Origin: Bacteroidota bacterium
GTDB taxonomy: Bacteria; Bacteroidota; Bacteroidia; Palsa-965
Direction: 5' to 3'
Assembly (NCBI GenBank): GCA_020402865.1
Contig: JADBYT010000009.1
Location: 1 to 64,000 of the forward strand
Length of the DNA: 64,000 bases
Of the stretch, positions 51,474-59,530 are shown piece after piece. A program made the translations under genes and the position numbers. A model generated the notes under the pieces. That model did not search any database. It saw only the letters and a program-made list of their open reading frames with translations, and had not been told where the DNA came from. Within the stretch, counting starts at the first letter, position 1; each line of letters begins with the position of its first letter.

Positions 51474-51861
51474 GATAACATACACTCACCTGTTTATTCG
51501 CAATTTTTGCCGCTGGTTCCGGGCACAGGCAGCAGCATTACGGTTTCGCCAACTGCAAATGATACGTTGCAGGAGGTGTGCATCACACCCGCCCCCAATT
51601 CATTTACCCCAAACGGCGACGGAAAATGATGTGTTTATGCCCGCATGCAACGGCCTTGAAAACAACAATTACGAGCTGCTGATATTCGACCGCCGGAGCA
51701 ATCTTCTCTTTGAAAGTCATAACCTGAGTGCGGGATGGGATGGCCGTGTGGAAGGACATGCAGAAAAGGTAATAACCGATACCTATGTATGGAAAATACA
51801 GGTACAGTCCGCCACAGCCCGCACCATCATTCGTATCAGGCATGTCAATGTGATTCGCTGA
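51474..51861 (+). pseudogene. Decayed C-terminal fragment with T9SS type B (CHU_C) sorting domain
   Basis: Two overlapping frames together spell a gliding-motility-associated C-terminal domain. Frame one (about 51474-51626) gives SITVSPTANDTLQEVCITPA, then PNSFTPNGDGK, and hits TGA at 51627. Frame two continues at 51625 with NDVFMPACNGLENNNYELLI, FDRRSNLLFESHNLSAGWDG and TDTYVWKIQVQ to a TGA at 51859. The consensus FTPNGDGxND and FDRWG show that two bases were lost (or one gained) at 51624-51628, and that W-G has become R-S. No start codon or body of the gene remains upstream. It is the tail of a lost T9SS type B cargo gene. Confidence 0.8.
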
Positions 51862-51950
51862 TGCGGAAAACCGGTTCCTTTATTTTTATGATCGTACGCA
51901 TGCGCAGGAGCCTGTTTGGAAATTACTGAACAGATTGCCGGGCTATCTGT

Positions 51951-51958
51951 TATTTTTG
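51951..51958 (+). promoter_or_regulatory. -7 box of the TauE/SafE gene
   Basis: TATTTTTG matches TAnnTTTG, 14 bases before the ATG at 51973. Confidence 0.6.
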
Positions 51959-51972
51959 ACAATATTCAGTAT

Positions 51973-52848
51973 ATGGAATCAACAGCACCGACACCTCGAT
52001 TCAGGTATTTTACATCCGCACTTTTTGTGCTCACCGCAATTTGGGGTGTAATTTATTTCACGGTTTTTCCCGAGCCCGTTTCCTTGCTTTCCCGCAACTG
52101 GCCACTGATACTCATTGGTGTGCTTGGTGCGTTTATTGGCAATATTACAGCCATTGGCGGCGGATTAGTATTTATTCCTGTGCTGATGTTTGTGTATAAA
52201 ACCGATCCGCTGAGTGCGCTGAAACTGGCTTTTGTAACACAGGCCGTGGGCATGAGCAGCGGGGCAAGCGGCTGGCTGAAGCGTGGCGAAGTTCCGCTTA
52301 AACTGCTTTGGTGGACTATTCCATCGCTGCTTATCGGTACACTCATTGCAACGTTTGTGTTTCATCCCAATGGCATGGTGGTGAAAAGCTTGTTCGGGCC
52401 GGTATCGTTAGTGGCGGGTGTGCTTACACTTGTTACTCTCAACCGCTCAGGCACGCTGCAAGAGCTTCCTCAAAAAGCCATGGTGCCCGTGTTCCTTATA
52501 TCCCTGCTGGGTGGCTTAATTACAGGCTGGGTAGCTATTGGCGAAGGCGAAATTATTGCCGCGTTCTGCATGCTGGTTTATGGCTTAACCGCCACACGTG
52601 CCATCGGGCTGGGCGTGGTGTTGCTTGCCGTAAATTCTATTGTACTGGCCTTGCTGCACAGCTTCTATTTCGGTGGTGTGCCGTGGGATATGGCCATATT
52701 TACCATGCTTGGCGTGCTTTGGGGCGGTCGCCTCGGTCCGTGGCTCTCACAATGGATTTCGATCAAACAAAGTAAGCTCGTTTTTGCCTGCATCGCCATT
52801 CTCGACGGAGCACTGATTACGTGGCAGGCGTTGCGGAGTTTGTGGTAA
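51973..52848 (+). CDS. TauE/SafE-family sulfite/sulfur-compound exporter-like permease
   Basis: This 291-residue protein has about eight membrane helices and the family's repeated half motifs: LGAFIGNITAIGGGLVFIPV in the first half and GGLITGWVAIGEGEIIAAFC in the second, with VPWDMAIFTMLGVLWGGRLG near the end. TauE/SafE proteins move sulfite, sulfoacetate or related organosulfur anions. The substrate here is unknown. The ATG at 51973 is chosen over an earlier in-frame codon because a TATTTTTG box sits at 51951. It stands alone after the decayed sorting-domain fragment. Confidence 0.88.
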   Translation: MESTAPTPRFRYFTSALFVLTAIWGVIYFTVFPEPVSLLSRNWPLILIGVLGAFIGNITAIGGGLVFIPVLMFVYKTDPLSALKLAFVTQAVGMSSGASGWLKRGEVPLKLLWWTIPSLLIGTLIATFVFHPNGMVVKSLFGPVSLVAGVLTLVTLNRSGTLQELPQKAMVPVFLISLLGGLITGWVAIGEGEIIAAFCMLVYGLTATRAIGLGVVLLAVNSIVLALLHSFYFGGVPWDMAIFTMLGVLWGGRLGPWLSQWISIKQSKLVFACIAILDGALITWQALRSLW

Positions 52849-52850
52849 GG

Positions 52851-52896
52851 CCTCTGTCTTCCCTCTGCTCCGCTCGGGATGACAGAGGCTGTTTTG
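52851..52896 (+). terminator. Hairpin after the TauE/SafE gene
   Basis: CCTCTGTC (52851-52858) pairs with GACAGAGG (52881-52888), then CTGTTTTG. The loop strand, read in reverse, is ATCCCGAGCGGAGC, which resembles a dispersed repeat I recall from Bacteroidota intergenic regions. Confidence 0.65.
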
Positions 52897-52951
52897 TATG
52901 ATTCTGGGGACTTTTTTGTATGATTCTGTGATTGTTTTTTATATGATTCTG
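52897..52951. repeat. Three TATGATTCTG repeats
   Basis: The decamer TATGATTCTG occurs at 52897, 52919 and 52942 with T-rich spacers, giving a 22-23-base period. It lies between the TauE/SafE gene hairpin and the 3' end of the ELWxxDGT gene. Confidence 0.75.
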
Positions 52952-52958
52952 TGGTTCT

Positions 52959-54596
52959 TTATTGTTTGATTATTCGCTGTGTTGATCTTCCTTCGGATGT
53001 GGTGATGGTGGCGATATACATGCCGCTCTCAAAACTTCCAAGATCAATCTGATGGGTGAGTGTTGGCGACATTAACTGTGTATAAACCAACTGACCGGTG
53101 AGTGTATATATTTCAACCTGTTGTATGGGGCTGCTGGTTGTTATTGTAAAGGTGTTTGGGGTGGGATTGGGAGAAAGAGAAATACGTGAAAGAGTAGATT
53201 CAACACCGGTGGTATTGGGTGTTAATTTCCAGAGTTCGTAGCCATTTGTTAGATCGTAAGACTGAAAAAAAAGTGCATTGGATGCCGGGCAGAGGTTTGA
53301 AACTCTGGCTTGGCCAGCGATACTCTGCCAGCTTACTCCATCTGTTTCATAGAGAGTATCAAAACTTGCAGCAAGGAAATATAATCGATTGTTGAACGTA
53401 ACAAATGAATAGGGTGATGAAGAATTAGGGCCACTAATAATATCTGCAAAGGGGAATAATGCCGGTGATAGATATTGTGTACCATTTGTACAGAATAACT
53501 CTTGACCATTATCATTCACTCCATTAGTTGCTGAAAAATACACCTTACCATTAAATACGTATAAATGTGAAATATTTGAATCCCCAATTCCTCCATTAAG
53601 ATTAGAAATATTATGAGCTGTTGTATCTTGACTTGATGTCATCCATAACTCATCTCCCAAACCACTTGGTCCATTATTTGCAACAAAAAATAATGTATCG
53701 TGAAGATTTACCATTTTATAGCTTGCCGGATTATTAATACTAAAGTAAGCGCCTGTAAACTGAGGATTAATGTCTTTTACTATTTCCCATCCACCAACGT
53801 TGGAATTAATTTTATAGAGTTCGGCTCCATATTGCGCAGTAATAGCTCTAAAATAAAGAATGGAATCTACAGCTATAAGATCCTGTGGATTAGAGGTATA
53901 ATTAGTATCAATTTCTTCATAAAGACCTGTTCCTATTGCTGTTCCGTCTGTTCTATATATTTCTTTTCCGATAAATGGTTCAGCGGCTACAAAGTATGCA
54001 TAATTTCCAATTGAAGTAAAATATGCAGGAAATCCAATATCAATGGCATTACCAGATAAGTTTATATCCTTAATTAACATGGTTCCTTGTCGGGTTCCGT
54101 CACTTTTCCAAATTTCATTCCCTTCGTTTGCAGAAATAGCTGTAAATAAGAGAGTTCCATTAAAATTAAACATATTAGAAATTTGTGAGTCAGAGGTACC
54201 TGCATATATATCTTTAAGAAAATTAGTATCATTAGTTACCGGATCATACATCCATAGTTCTTCTCCATAAGTAGGATGTTTAGCAGTAAAAAATAGCATT
54301 CCGTTTACCTCAATAAAATTTCTAGGTTCAGACCCTGTAGCTCCGGGATAAATTTCGGCTAACTGAAAGGTTCCACTTTGAGTTCCGTCGCTTACCCATA
54401 ATTCTTCACCTGAAGCAAAATTACTGGTCGCAGCAAAATAAACTTTATTCCCAACTGCTGTAATATTTTTCGGGTAGGAAGATTGCCCTCCTTGAAATAA
54501 ATCTTCAACCAATGTTGGTACTTGTGAAAACAATTCATTGAATGAAAAAATAATTGAGACAAATGCAAGGAGAGTGATTGCAGGTACTTTCTTCAT
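52959..54596 (-). CDS. T9SS cargo protein with ELWxxDGT repeats
   Basis: This 545-residue protein has a signal peptide (MKKVPAITLLAFVSIIFSFN). Serial ELWxxDGT-type repeats follow (GEELWVSDGTQSGTFQLAEI; GEELWMYDPVTND; GNEIWKSDGTRQGTMLIKDI; GKEIYRTDGTAIGTGLYEEI), which form propeller-like blades. A type A sorting domain ends it (ISLSPNPTPNTFTITTSSPI ... GMYIATITTSEG). It is exported through the T9SS. The ligand is unknown. The DNA is distinctly AT-richer than the genes around it, especially 53340-54600, suggesting separate origin or relaxed codon choice. Confidence 0.88.
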   Translation of the reverse strand: MKKVPAITLLAFVSIIFSFNELFSQVPTLVEDLFQGGQSSYPKNITAVGNKVYFAATSNFASGEELWVSDGTQSGTFQLAEIYPGATGSEPRNFIEVNGMLFFTAKHPTYGEELWMYDPVTNDTNFLKDIYAGTSDSQISNMFNFNGTLLFTAISANEGNEIWKSDGTRQGTMLIKDINLSGNAIDIGFPAYFTSIGNYAYFVAAEPFIGKEIYRTDGTAIGTGLYEEIDTNYTSNPQDLIAVDSILYFRAITAQYGAELYKINSNVGGWEIVKDINPQFTGAYFSINNPASYKMVNLHDTLFFVANNGPSGLGDELWMTSSQDTTAHNISNLNGGIGDSNISHLYVFNGKVYFSATNGVNDNGQELFCTNGTQYLSPALFPFADIISGPNSSSPYSFVTFNNRLYFLAASFDTLYETDGVSWQSIAGQARVSNLCPASNALFFQSYDLTNGYELWKLTPNTTGVESTLSRISLSPNPTPNTFTITTSSPIQQVEIYTLTGQLVYTQLMSPTLTHQIDLGSFESGMYIATITTSEGRSTQRIIKQ

Positions 54597-54737
54597 GATT
54601 ATATTTATTAATTATTCAATACAAATATTAATACACGCTCTCAATAAAAAATCATCAGAACTACTGATTTCAATTCAAAAATTGATATATATAAGGATCA
54701 CCACTCCGCATATTCAAGGAGTAATAACAAATCTCCG

Positions 54738-55661
54738 CTATAACCTTACCCCCGCCACCAGCACATCATCGGTTTGCTCGGTCATTCCTTTCCAGAGTAC
54801 AAATGTTTCGTGAAACTGTTGCCGGCGTTGTTCGGAGGGGGTATTGTGACCTATGGAGTGGATGAGTTTACGCAAGCGTTCGCGGGAGAATTTTTTATTC
54901 TGAGGGCCGCCAAACTGATCGGCAAAGCCATCGGTAAATAAATAGAGTTGTGCGCCGGTTTCAAAACGTAGTGTGTGTTCGGGAAAGGTACGTTCGGTTT
55001 CAAAACGCATGCCGCCAATGGGATAGCGTGCACCACTTATTTCGGTGAGTGTGTGGTTTTGCAGCAGCATCATGGGACGCATGGCACCGGCAAACCGGAG
55101 GGTTTGTGTGCTGCGGTTGATGGTGCAGAGCGCAATGTCCATACCATCGTAACTGCGGCGGGTGTGTTGCTCGGTGTGCTGCACGAAAGTTTCCTGCATG
55201 CCCTGATCTACCGCCGTGAGAATTTGCGCCGGGCTTGTAAGCCCCTGATCAATTACCGCGCGGTTGAGCAGGTTTAACCCCAGCATACTCATAAGTGCGC
55301 CCGGCACACCATGCCCGGTACAATCGGCCACGGCGAGAATAAACAGATCGTCTTTGCTGTAACACCAGCAGAAATCACCACTCAGCACATCGCGCGGAAT
55401 ATTGAGCAGAAACGCATCGCCGGCAAGTTCACGCAAACGTGCCTCGTCGGGCAGAAGCGAATTTTGAAGATGCCGTGCATAACGCAAACTATCATCCATT
55501 TCAATCATCCGCGTTTGCCCATCCATATAATGCCTGAGCAGCAACTGATTTTCCTGTTTTATTTTTCGCGTATGCTGTTCTACATATTCACTTATTACCA
55601 TACGCAAACGGCGCCGGCTGTTCCCTTTTCTCCTGATTAAATTCATGAATCTGATTAACAT
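54738..55661 (-). CDS. PP2C-like SpoIIE-type serine phosphatase
   Basis: This 307-residue protein has a basic N-terminus (MLIRFMNLIRRKGNSRRRLR), a coiled-coil stretch (about 28-75: EQHTRKIKQENQLLLRHYMD) and a PPM/SpoIIE phosphatase domain. The domain has the metal-binding Asp residues in DVLSGDFCWCYSKDDLFILA and VADCTGHGVPGALMSMLG, then YDGMDIALCTI, LYLFTDGFADQFGG and DDVLVAG. The usual partners are anti-sigma antagonists or stress-signalling proteins. No PAS, GAF or HAMP sensor is fused and none lies beside it, so the input is unknown. It probably dephosphorylates Ser residues in a partner-switch pathway. Confidence 0.9.
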   Translation of the reverse strand: MLIRFMNLIRRKGNSRRRLRMVISEYVEQHTRKIKQENQLLLRHYMDGQTRMIEMDDSLRYARHLQNSLLPDEARLRELAGDAFLLNIPRDVLSGDFCWCYSKDDLFILAVADCTGHGVPGALMSMLGLNLLNRAVIDQGLTSPAQILTAVDQGMQETFVQHTEQHTRRSYDGMDIALCTINRSTQTLRFAGAMRPMMLLQNHTLTEISGARYPIGGMRFETERTFPEHTLRFETGAQLYLFTDGFADQFGGPQNKKFSRERLRKLIHSIGHNTPSEQRRQQFHETFVLWKGMTEQTDDVLVAGVRL

Positions 55662-55847
55662 TTCCCCTACAACAAATGTAGAACCATCGTTTACCGGGTA
55701 TGTTATGGCAATATGAAGCAGAAAATTATTCGATAACCTGAAAAGAATACATGTTAACCCTGATTATGAACGGGATGGATGCGGCCTGTTGTACGACGAT
55801 GAAAATGACGGAATGTTAACTGTAATACAAAGTATCTGTTAACTCAA

Positions 55848-57077
55848 TCAGCCATTAAACCTAATCGTTTGAAAACGTTTTGTATAAACACGCACCGGAT
55901 ACCAGGCCGCCAGCAAACCAATGCCCGTAACCGCAGCAGTAATGAGTAAAATATCACTCAGCCGCACATCAACCGGATAGGCTTCTACCACAAACCCTTC
56001 GTCAAACCGCACCAGTCCGAACTGGTGTTGCAGAAAAACAACCAGCAAACCAATGACAAGGCCAATTACCACCCCTGCCGTTGAAATCAGCAGGCCTTCG
56101 GTAAAGAAAATGCGCCGCAGTATGCGGTTGTCGGCACCCATGCTCCAGAGTACGCCTATATCTTTCTTCTTTTCGATAATGAGCAGCGTGAGAGAGCCTA
56201 TGGTGTTGAACATGGCTATCGACAAAATGAAAAGCAGAATGATGGAGGTCCAGAGTTTTTCTGATTGCAGGGTACGAAAGAGAATTTCGTTTTGCTGATA
56301 GCGGTTTTGAATACGAAGCTCCGCTCCTGCAATGGCCGCAATTTTCTGCAATGCTTCAGCGGCGTTGGTTCCGGGTTTAAGACCAATTTCCACTGAAGTG
56401 CACTCGTTGGTATAATCAAGCAGTTTGCGCACGCTGGCAATGGGAACAATCACATATTTCCCGTCGAAATCATTGCTCACCGCGTAAAATCCGCTTACAA
56501 AAAACAGTTCTTCCCGAAAAGGCGCTTCGTCTAAATTGGTCATATCCACAGCCAGATTGCGGTCGCGGCGGGGCATGTACATTTTTACGGGTGTCATAAA
56601 GCCAAGTCCGAGCTTTGCAGCAATTTCGCGTCCTGGCACAGCGCCCTGATAGCCCTGCGGATGCAAATCGAAAGTACCTTCGCGTACTACTGTATCAAAA
56701 CGGCAGTTGCGGGCATAATCGTCGGTAACGCCGCGCAGGGTTACAATTATTTGCTTTCCGTCGTTTTCGGCCAGTGCGCTTTCTTCCACAATTTCGTTGT
56801 ACCAGGCTACGCCGGGCACTGCACGCAGCTGCTTTATTTGTTCGGGGGTAAAGGCAAATGTTTTTCCGCGTACAGGCGCAATACGCACGTCGGGATGGAA
56901 CGAATTATAAAGCGATTCAACCAAGCCGGTAAGACCGTTCATGGCCGAAAGAATAATGATGAGTGCCGCCGTAACCACCGCCACACAACTCACCGAAATC
57001 CACGTCACCCAGTTGATGGCGTTGTGCGATTTACGGGAGAATAAATAGCGGCGGGCTATAAACAGCGATACATTCAT
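55848..57077 (-). CDS. LolC/LolE-type ABC transporter permease
   Basis: This 409-residue FtsX-type permease has an N-terminal helix (about 22-45: NWVTWISVSCVAVVTAALIIILSAM) preceded by FIARRYLFSRKSHNAIN. A large periplasmic domain (about 50-265: VRIAPVRGKTFAFTPEQIKQ) follows, then three C-terminal helices (about 275-400: IILLFILSIAMFNTIGSLTL, GLLISTAGVVIGLVIGLLVV, ILLITAAVTGIGLLAAWY). LolCDE extracts lipoproteins from the inner membrane for transfer to the outer membrane. The ATPase and the second permease are not adjacent. rbfA precedes it on the same strand after 18 bases. Confidence 0.88.
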   Translation of the reverse strand: MNVSLFIARRYLFSRKSHNAINWVTWISVSCVAVVTAALIIILSAMNGLTGLVESLYNSFHPDVRIAPVRGKTFAFTPEQIKQLRAVPGVAWYNEIVEESALAENDGKQIIVTLRGVTDDYARNCRFDTVVREGTFDLHPQGYQGAVPGREIAAKLGLGFMTPVKMYMPRRDRNLAVDMTNLDEAPFREELFFVSGFYAVSNDFDGKYVIVPIASVRKLLDYTNECTSVEIGLKPGTNAAEALQKIAAIAGAELRIQNRYQQNEILFRTLQSEKLWTSIILLFILSIAMFNTIGSLTLLIIEKKKDIGVLWSMGADNRILRRIFFTEGLLISTAGVVIGLVIGLLVVFLQHQFGLVRFDEGFVVEAYPVDVRLSDILLITAAVTGIGLLAAWYPVRVYTKRFQTIRFNG

Positions 57078-57095
57078 GGCGGCGGCCGCGAAAAA

Positions 57096-57434
57096 TTACT
57101 TTTTCAGGAGTTCATCAATACGCTCGGCATAATCGAGCGAATCATCGAGGTAAAAAATAAGTTCAGGAATAACCCGCACCTGATGCCGGATGCGGTTGCC
57201 CAGCAGGCGGCGCAGCTCGTGGCCTTTGTCGCGGATGCTTTGCAGCAGGGCTTCCTTGTCTTTTACCGGAAATAAACTCACATATATTTTCGCCACGCCC
57301 AGATCCGGGCTTACACGCACCATGGTTACAGTAATCATTACCGGCCCGAAGGTGTTGCGGGTATCTATCTGAAAGATTTCCGCCATCTCTTTCTGGATGA
57401 GGCGGGAAAATTTTTGCTGACGGGTTGAATCCAT
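57096..57434 (-). CDS. rbfA: 30S ribosome-binding factor RbfA
   Basis: This 112-residue single KH-like-fold protein aids late 30S assembly and 16S 5' processing. RbfA features are MDSTRQQKFSRLIQKEMAEI, FGPVMITVTMVRVSPDLGVA, KIYVSLFPVKDKEALLQSIR and IRHQVRVIPELIFYLDDSLD. The ATG at 57434 is chosen because its promoter box TACCTTTG (57449-57442, minus strand) ends seven bases upstream. The longer open frame has no family match before it. It is first in an operon with the LolC/E-type permease and divergent from hemJ. Confidence 0.93.
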   Translation of the reverse strand: MDSTRQQKFSRLIQKEMAEIFQIDTRNTFGPVMITVTMVRVSPDLGVAKIYVSLFPVKDKEALLQSIRDKGHELRRLLGNRIRHQVRVIPELIFYLDDSLDYAERIDELLKK

Positions 57435-57441
57435 TTCAGCA

Positions 57442-57476
57442 CAAAGGTACGGAAACGCGGGCAATCCTTACCTTTG
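57442..57476. promoter_or_regulatory. Mirror-image divergent promoter boxes
   Basis: CAAAGGTA at 57442-57449 is TACCTTTG on the minus strand, for rbfA. TACCTTTG at 57469-57476 faces hemJ. The boxes are 19 bases apart and form an exact inverted repeat, each ending within 5-7 bases of its start codon. Confidence 0.7.
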
Positions 57477-57481
57477 GATTT

Positions 57482-58114
57482 ATGTATATGCTTTACATCA
57501 AATCGCTCCATGTAATTTTTGTGGTTACCTGGTTTGCAGCGTTGTTTTACATGCCACGCCTGCTCATTTATCACCGCGAGGCGCAGGACAAGCCTGAACC
57601 CGAGCGCGGCATACTCAGCGAACAGCTGAAGATTATGCAACGCCGCCTTTGGAATTTCATCGCCTGGCCCGGTATGACGCTGAGCTGGATATTCGGACTT
57701 TGGACTGCATTTAACCCCTACCCGTTTGCATTTCCCTACCCCTGGAACCAGATCTGGTTTATTCTCAAATTCGGGTTTGTGCTTACACTAACCCTGTATC
57801 ACCTTAAAACCCATTTCATTTACAAACAAATGCAGCAGAATATTTTTCGCTGGACATCCATGCGTTTGCGGATGTGGAACGAGGGGGCTACACTGCTGCT
57901 TTTTGTGATTATTTTTCTGGTTATCCCCAAAAAGAACGATGGCTGGGTATGGGCTTTGTTTGCCCTTGTACTGACTGCACTGGCAATCTATATAGGTGTG
58001 GTGCTCTACCGCCGGCATCGCCATGCAGCCGAAAAGGCCGAAACAACAAAAGAGGAGACAGCTCGGCAAACACCATCAAACCAGGATCACACGGATGTGC
58101 CCCCGATAAATTGA
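57482..58114 (+). CDS. hemJ: CopD/HemJ-type protoporphyrinogen oxidase
   Basis: This 210-residue, four-helix membrane protein has the HemJ signature LYIKSLHVIFVVTWFAALFY, with the conserved His and Trp, then MPRLLIYHREAQ and WNQIWFILKFGFVLTLTLYH. HemJ oxidises protoporphyrinogen IX to protoporphyrin IX for haem. The conserved membrane-helix His residues fit a haem-binding role. The C-terminal 40 residues are a charged extension (KAETTKEETARQ) not needed for the fold. The start may be the ATG at 57482 or 57488. The promoter box ends only five bases before, so the message is leaderless or nearly so. Confidence 0.85.
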   Translation: MYMLYIKSLHVIFVVTWFAALFYMPRLLIYHREAQDKPEPERGILSEQLKIMQRRLWNFIAWPGMTLSWIFGLWTAFNPYPFAFPYPWNQIWFILKFGFVLTLTLYHLKTHFIYKQMQQNIFRWTSMRLRMWNEGATLLLFVIIFLVIPKKNDGWVWALFALVLTALAIYIGVVLYRRHRHAAEKAETTKEETARQTPSNQDHTDVPPIN

Positions 58115-58169
58115 TTTTCCCCTCATATCCATTTGATACAGCCTTAATAATTGATTGACATTGCCGCCC

Positions 58170-58177
58170 TACGTTTG
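58170..58177 (+). promoter_or_regulatory. -7 box of the CheY-like gene
   Basis: TACGTTTG matches TAnnTTTG, 20 bases before the ATG at 58198. Confidence 0.55.
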
Positions 58178-58197
58178 CCGAAACGCATCAACGTAAA

Positions 58198-58581
58198 ATG
58201 ACAAACGAACCCGGCCGCATTCTCATTATCGACGACGAGCCCGACATCCGCGAATTTGTAAGCTACAACCTCTCACGCCGCGGTTATGTGGTGGAAACTG
58301 CATCCGACGGCAAAACCGGCTACGAGGCCGCGCTGATCTTCCGTCCGCACCTCATTATTCTCGACATTCTTATGCCGGTAATGAATGGTTATGAAACCTG
58401 CATGCGCCTGCGAAGAAACCCCGAATTCAGCACAACCCGTATTCTATTCCTCTCGGCCCTGAATGAATCCTATGCCCGTGAACTGGGCATCAAACTTGAG
58501 GCCGACGGCTATATCAGCAAACCTGTACGAATGGAGCTTTTGTTGCGTCGGGTGGAAGACTGGGTAAAACGGGCGGGCTGA
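58198..58581 (+). CDS. Single-domain (CheY-like) response regulator
   Basis: This 127-residue receiver domain has the acidic pair ILIIDDEPDIREFV (Asp12/13 region), phospho-acceptor Asp in LIILDILMPVMNGYETCM, Ser in place of the usual Thr (ILFLSALNES) and the conserved Lys in GYISKPVRMELLL. It has no output domain, so it must signal through protein contacts. No histidine kinase is adjacent. It may work with the SpoIIE-type phosphatase or a distant kinase. That is inference. Confidence 0.92.
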   Translation: MTNEPGRILIIDDEPDIREFVSYNLSRRGYVVETASDGKTGYEAALIFRPHLIILDILMPVMNGYETCMRLRRNPEFSTTRILFLSALNESYARELGIKLEADGYISKPVRMELLLRRVEDWVKRAG

Positions 58582-58611
58582 GATTTCGTAAATTGGTGAA
58601 AAATTACCCCT

Positions 58612-59484
58612 ATGCCTTTCACCATCACACTCAGTACAAACGGCAGTAACCATCTGGCCTCTTTCAACGGAGCCACGCCGTTTATTGTGGGCCGTCGTAC
58701 AACTTACCTCGGCAATACCGGCCTTATTAATCTGCGCAACATGGGGGCGGTATTTACACCCGAAGCCTATGAACCCGCTCTGGGCTGGTGGGCAAACTTT
58801 ATTGCACCCACCGCAAAAGCCGAAAGCGGCGGATCGTTAACCGTACTGAACACCTACGACCGGGCCAAATTCACGTTCAGTTTTATGCAGTATGCCGCAC
58901 ATGTGCCCGGCGGCGATTTTGTCGTGTTTTTTCGCAAACTTCTTCAACTGCCTGCAGCCGCCAGCTATTTCCCCGATCTGACAGTGAGCGGCGGACGCAT
59001 TGTTCAGCGCAGCGGCACGAATATCATTCCCCTTGAAAGCAAAACCAGCACGCAGGCGCTGATGGATTACCTCAACCCTACGCTGCAGGAAGTAGAGCAG
59101 GCCGAAATTTTAAACGCCGCCAAATTCATACACTGGGCCGTAAACGATCAGGCTCACCGGCAACTGCAGATTACCAGCGCCGTGGAGCATTTCAAAAAAC
59201 AAATGCCCCTCTACGATAAACGCTACAACATGAACGGCATGAGCGACCGTGTTTGCCTCGTAGTTTGCGACATCCGCCATCAGGGCAGGGCCAAGAGTGA
59301 GGCTATTCTGAACGCGATAAATACCGGCGGCAACACCGAAAAGGCGCTGAACAACCTGCTTGCACTCGGAGCAGATAAATTCAAAACCCGAATCGACACA
59401 CTTTCGGCTGAGATAAAACGGCTTACCGATGCCGGGAAGTTAGGCAAACGGGTATGGAACAGCGCGGCGGGCGATTTTGTGTGA
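58612..59484 (+). CDS. Unrecognised protein, possibly lysozyme-like
   Basis: This 290-residue protein has no signal peptide or membrane helix. Visible segments are FIAPTAKAESGGSLTVLNTY, then YDRAKFTFSFMQYAAHVPGG, DFVVFFRKLLQLPAAASYFP, AVNDQAHRQLQITSAVEHFK, VCLVVCDIRHQGRAKSEAIL and a helical end (LSAEIKRLTDAGKLG). The AESGG-YDRxxFTFxxxQ spacing is similar to the catalytic-Glu region of lysozyme-superfamily peptidoglycan enzymes, but I cannot confirm homology. A single domain of this kind inside the cell would be odd unless released. It is 30 bases downstream of the CheY-like gene. It has no sorting domain. Confidence 0.7.
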   Translation: MPFTITLSTNGSNHLASFNGATPFIVGRRTTYLGNTGLINLRNMGAVFTPEAYEPALGWWANFIAPTAKAESGGSLTVLNTYDRAKFTFSFMQYAAHVPGGDFVVFFRKLLQLPAAASYFPDLTVSGGRIVQRSGTNIIPLESKTSTQALMDYLNPTLQEVEQAEILNAAKFIHWAVNDQAHRQLQITSAVEHFKKQMPLYDKRYNMNGMSDRVCLVVCDIRHQGRAKSEAILNAINTGGNTEKALNNLLALGADKFKTRIDTLSAEIKRLTDAGKLGKRVWNSAAGDFV

Positions 59485-59506
59485 GCAGGAACTGGCCTGA
59501 GTTGCT

Positions 59507-59514
59507 TAAATTTG
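59507..59514 (+). promoter_or_regulatory. -7 box of miaE
   Basis: TAAATTTG matches TAnnTTTG, 16 bases before the ATG at 59531. Confidence 0.55.
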
Positions 59515-59530
59515 TGCAAACTGAAATCTG

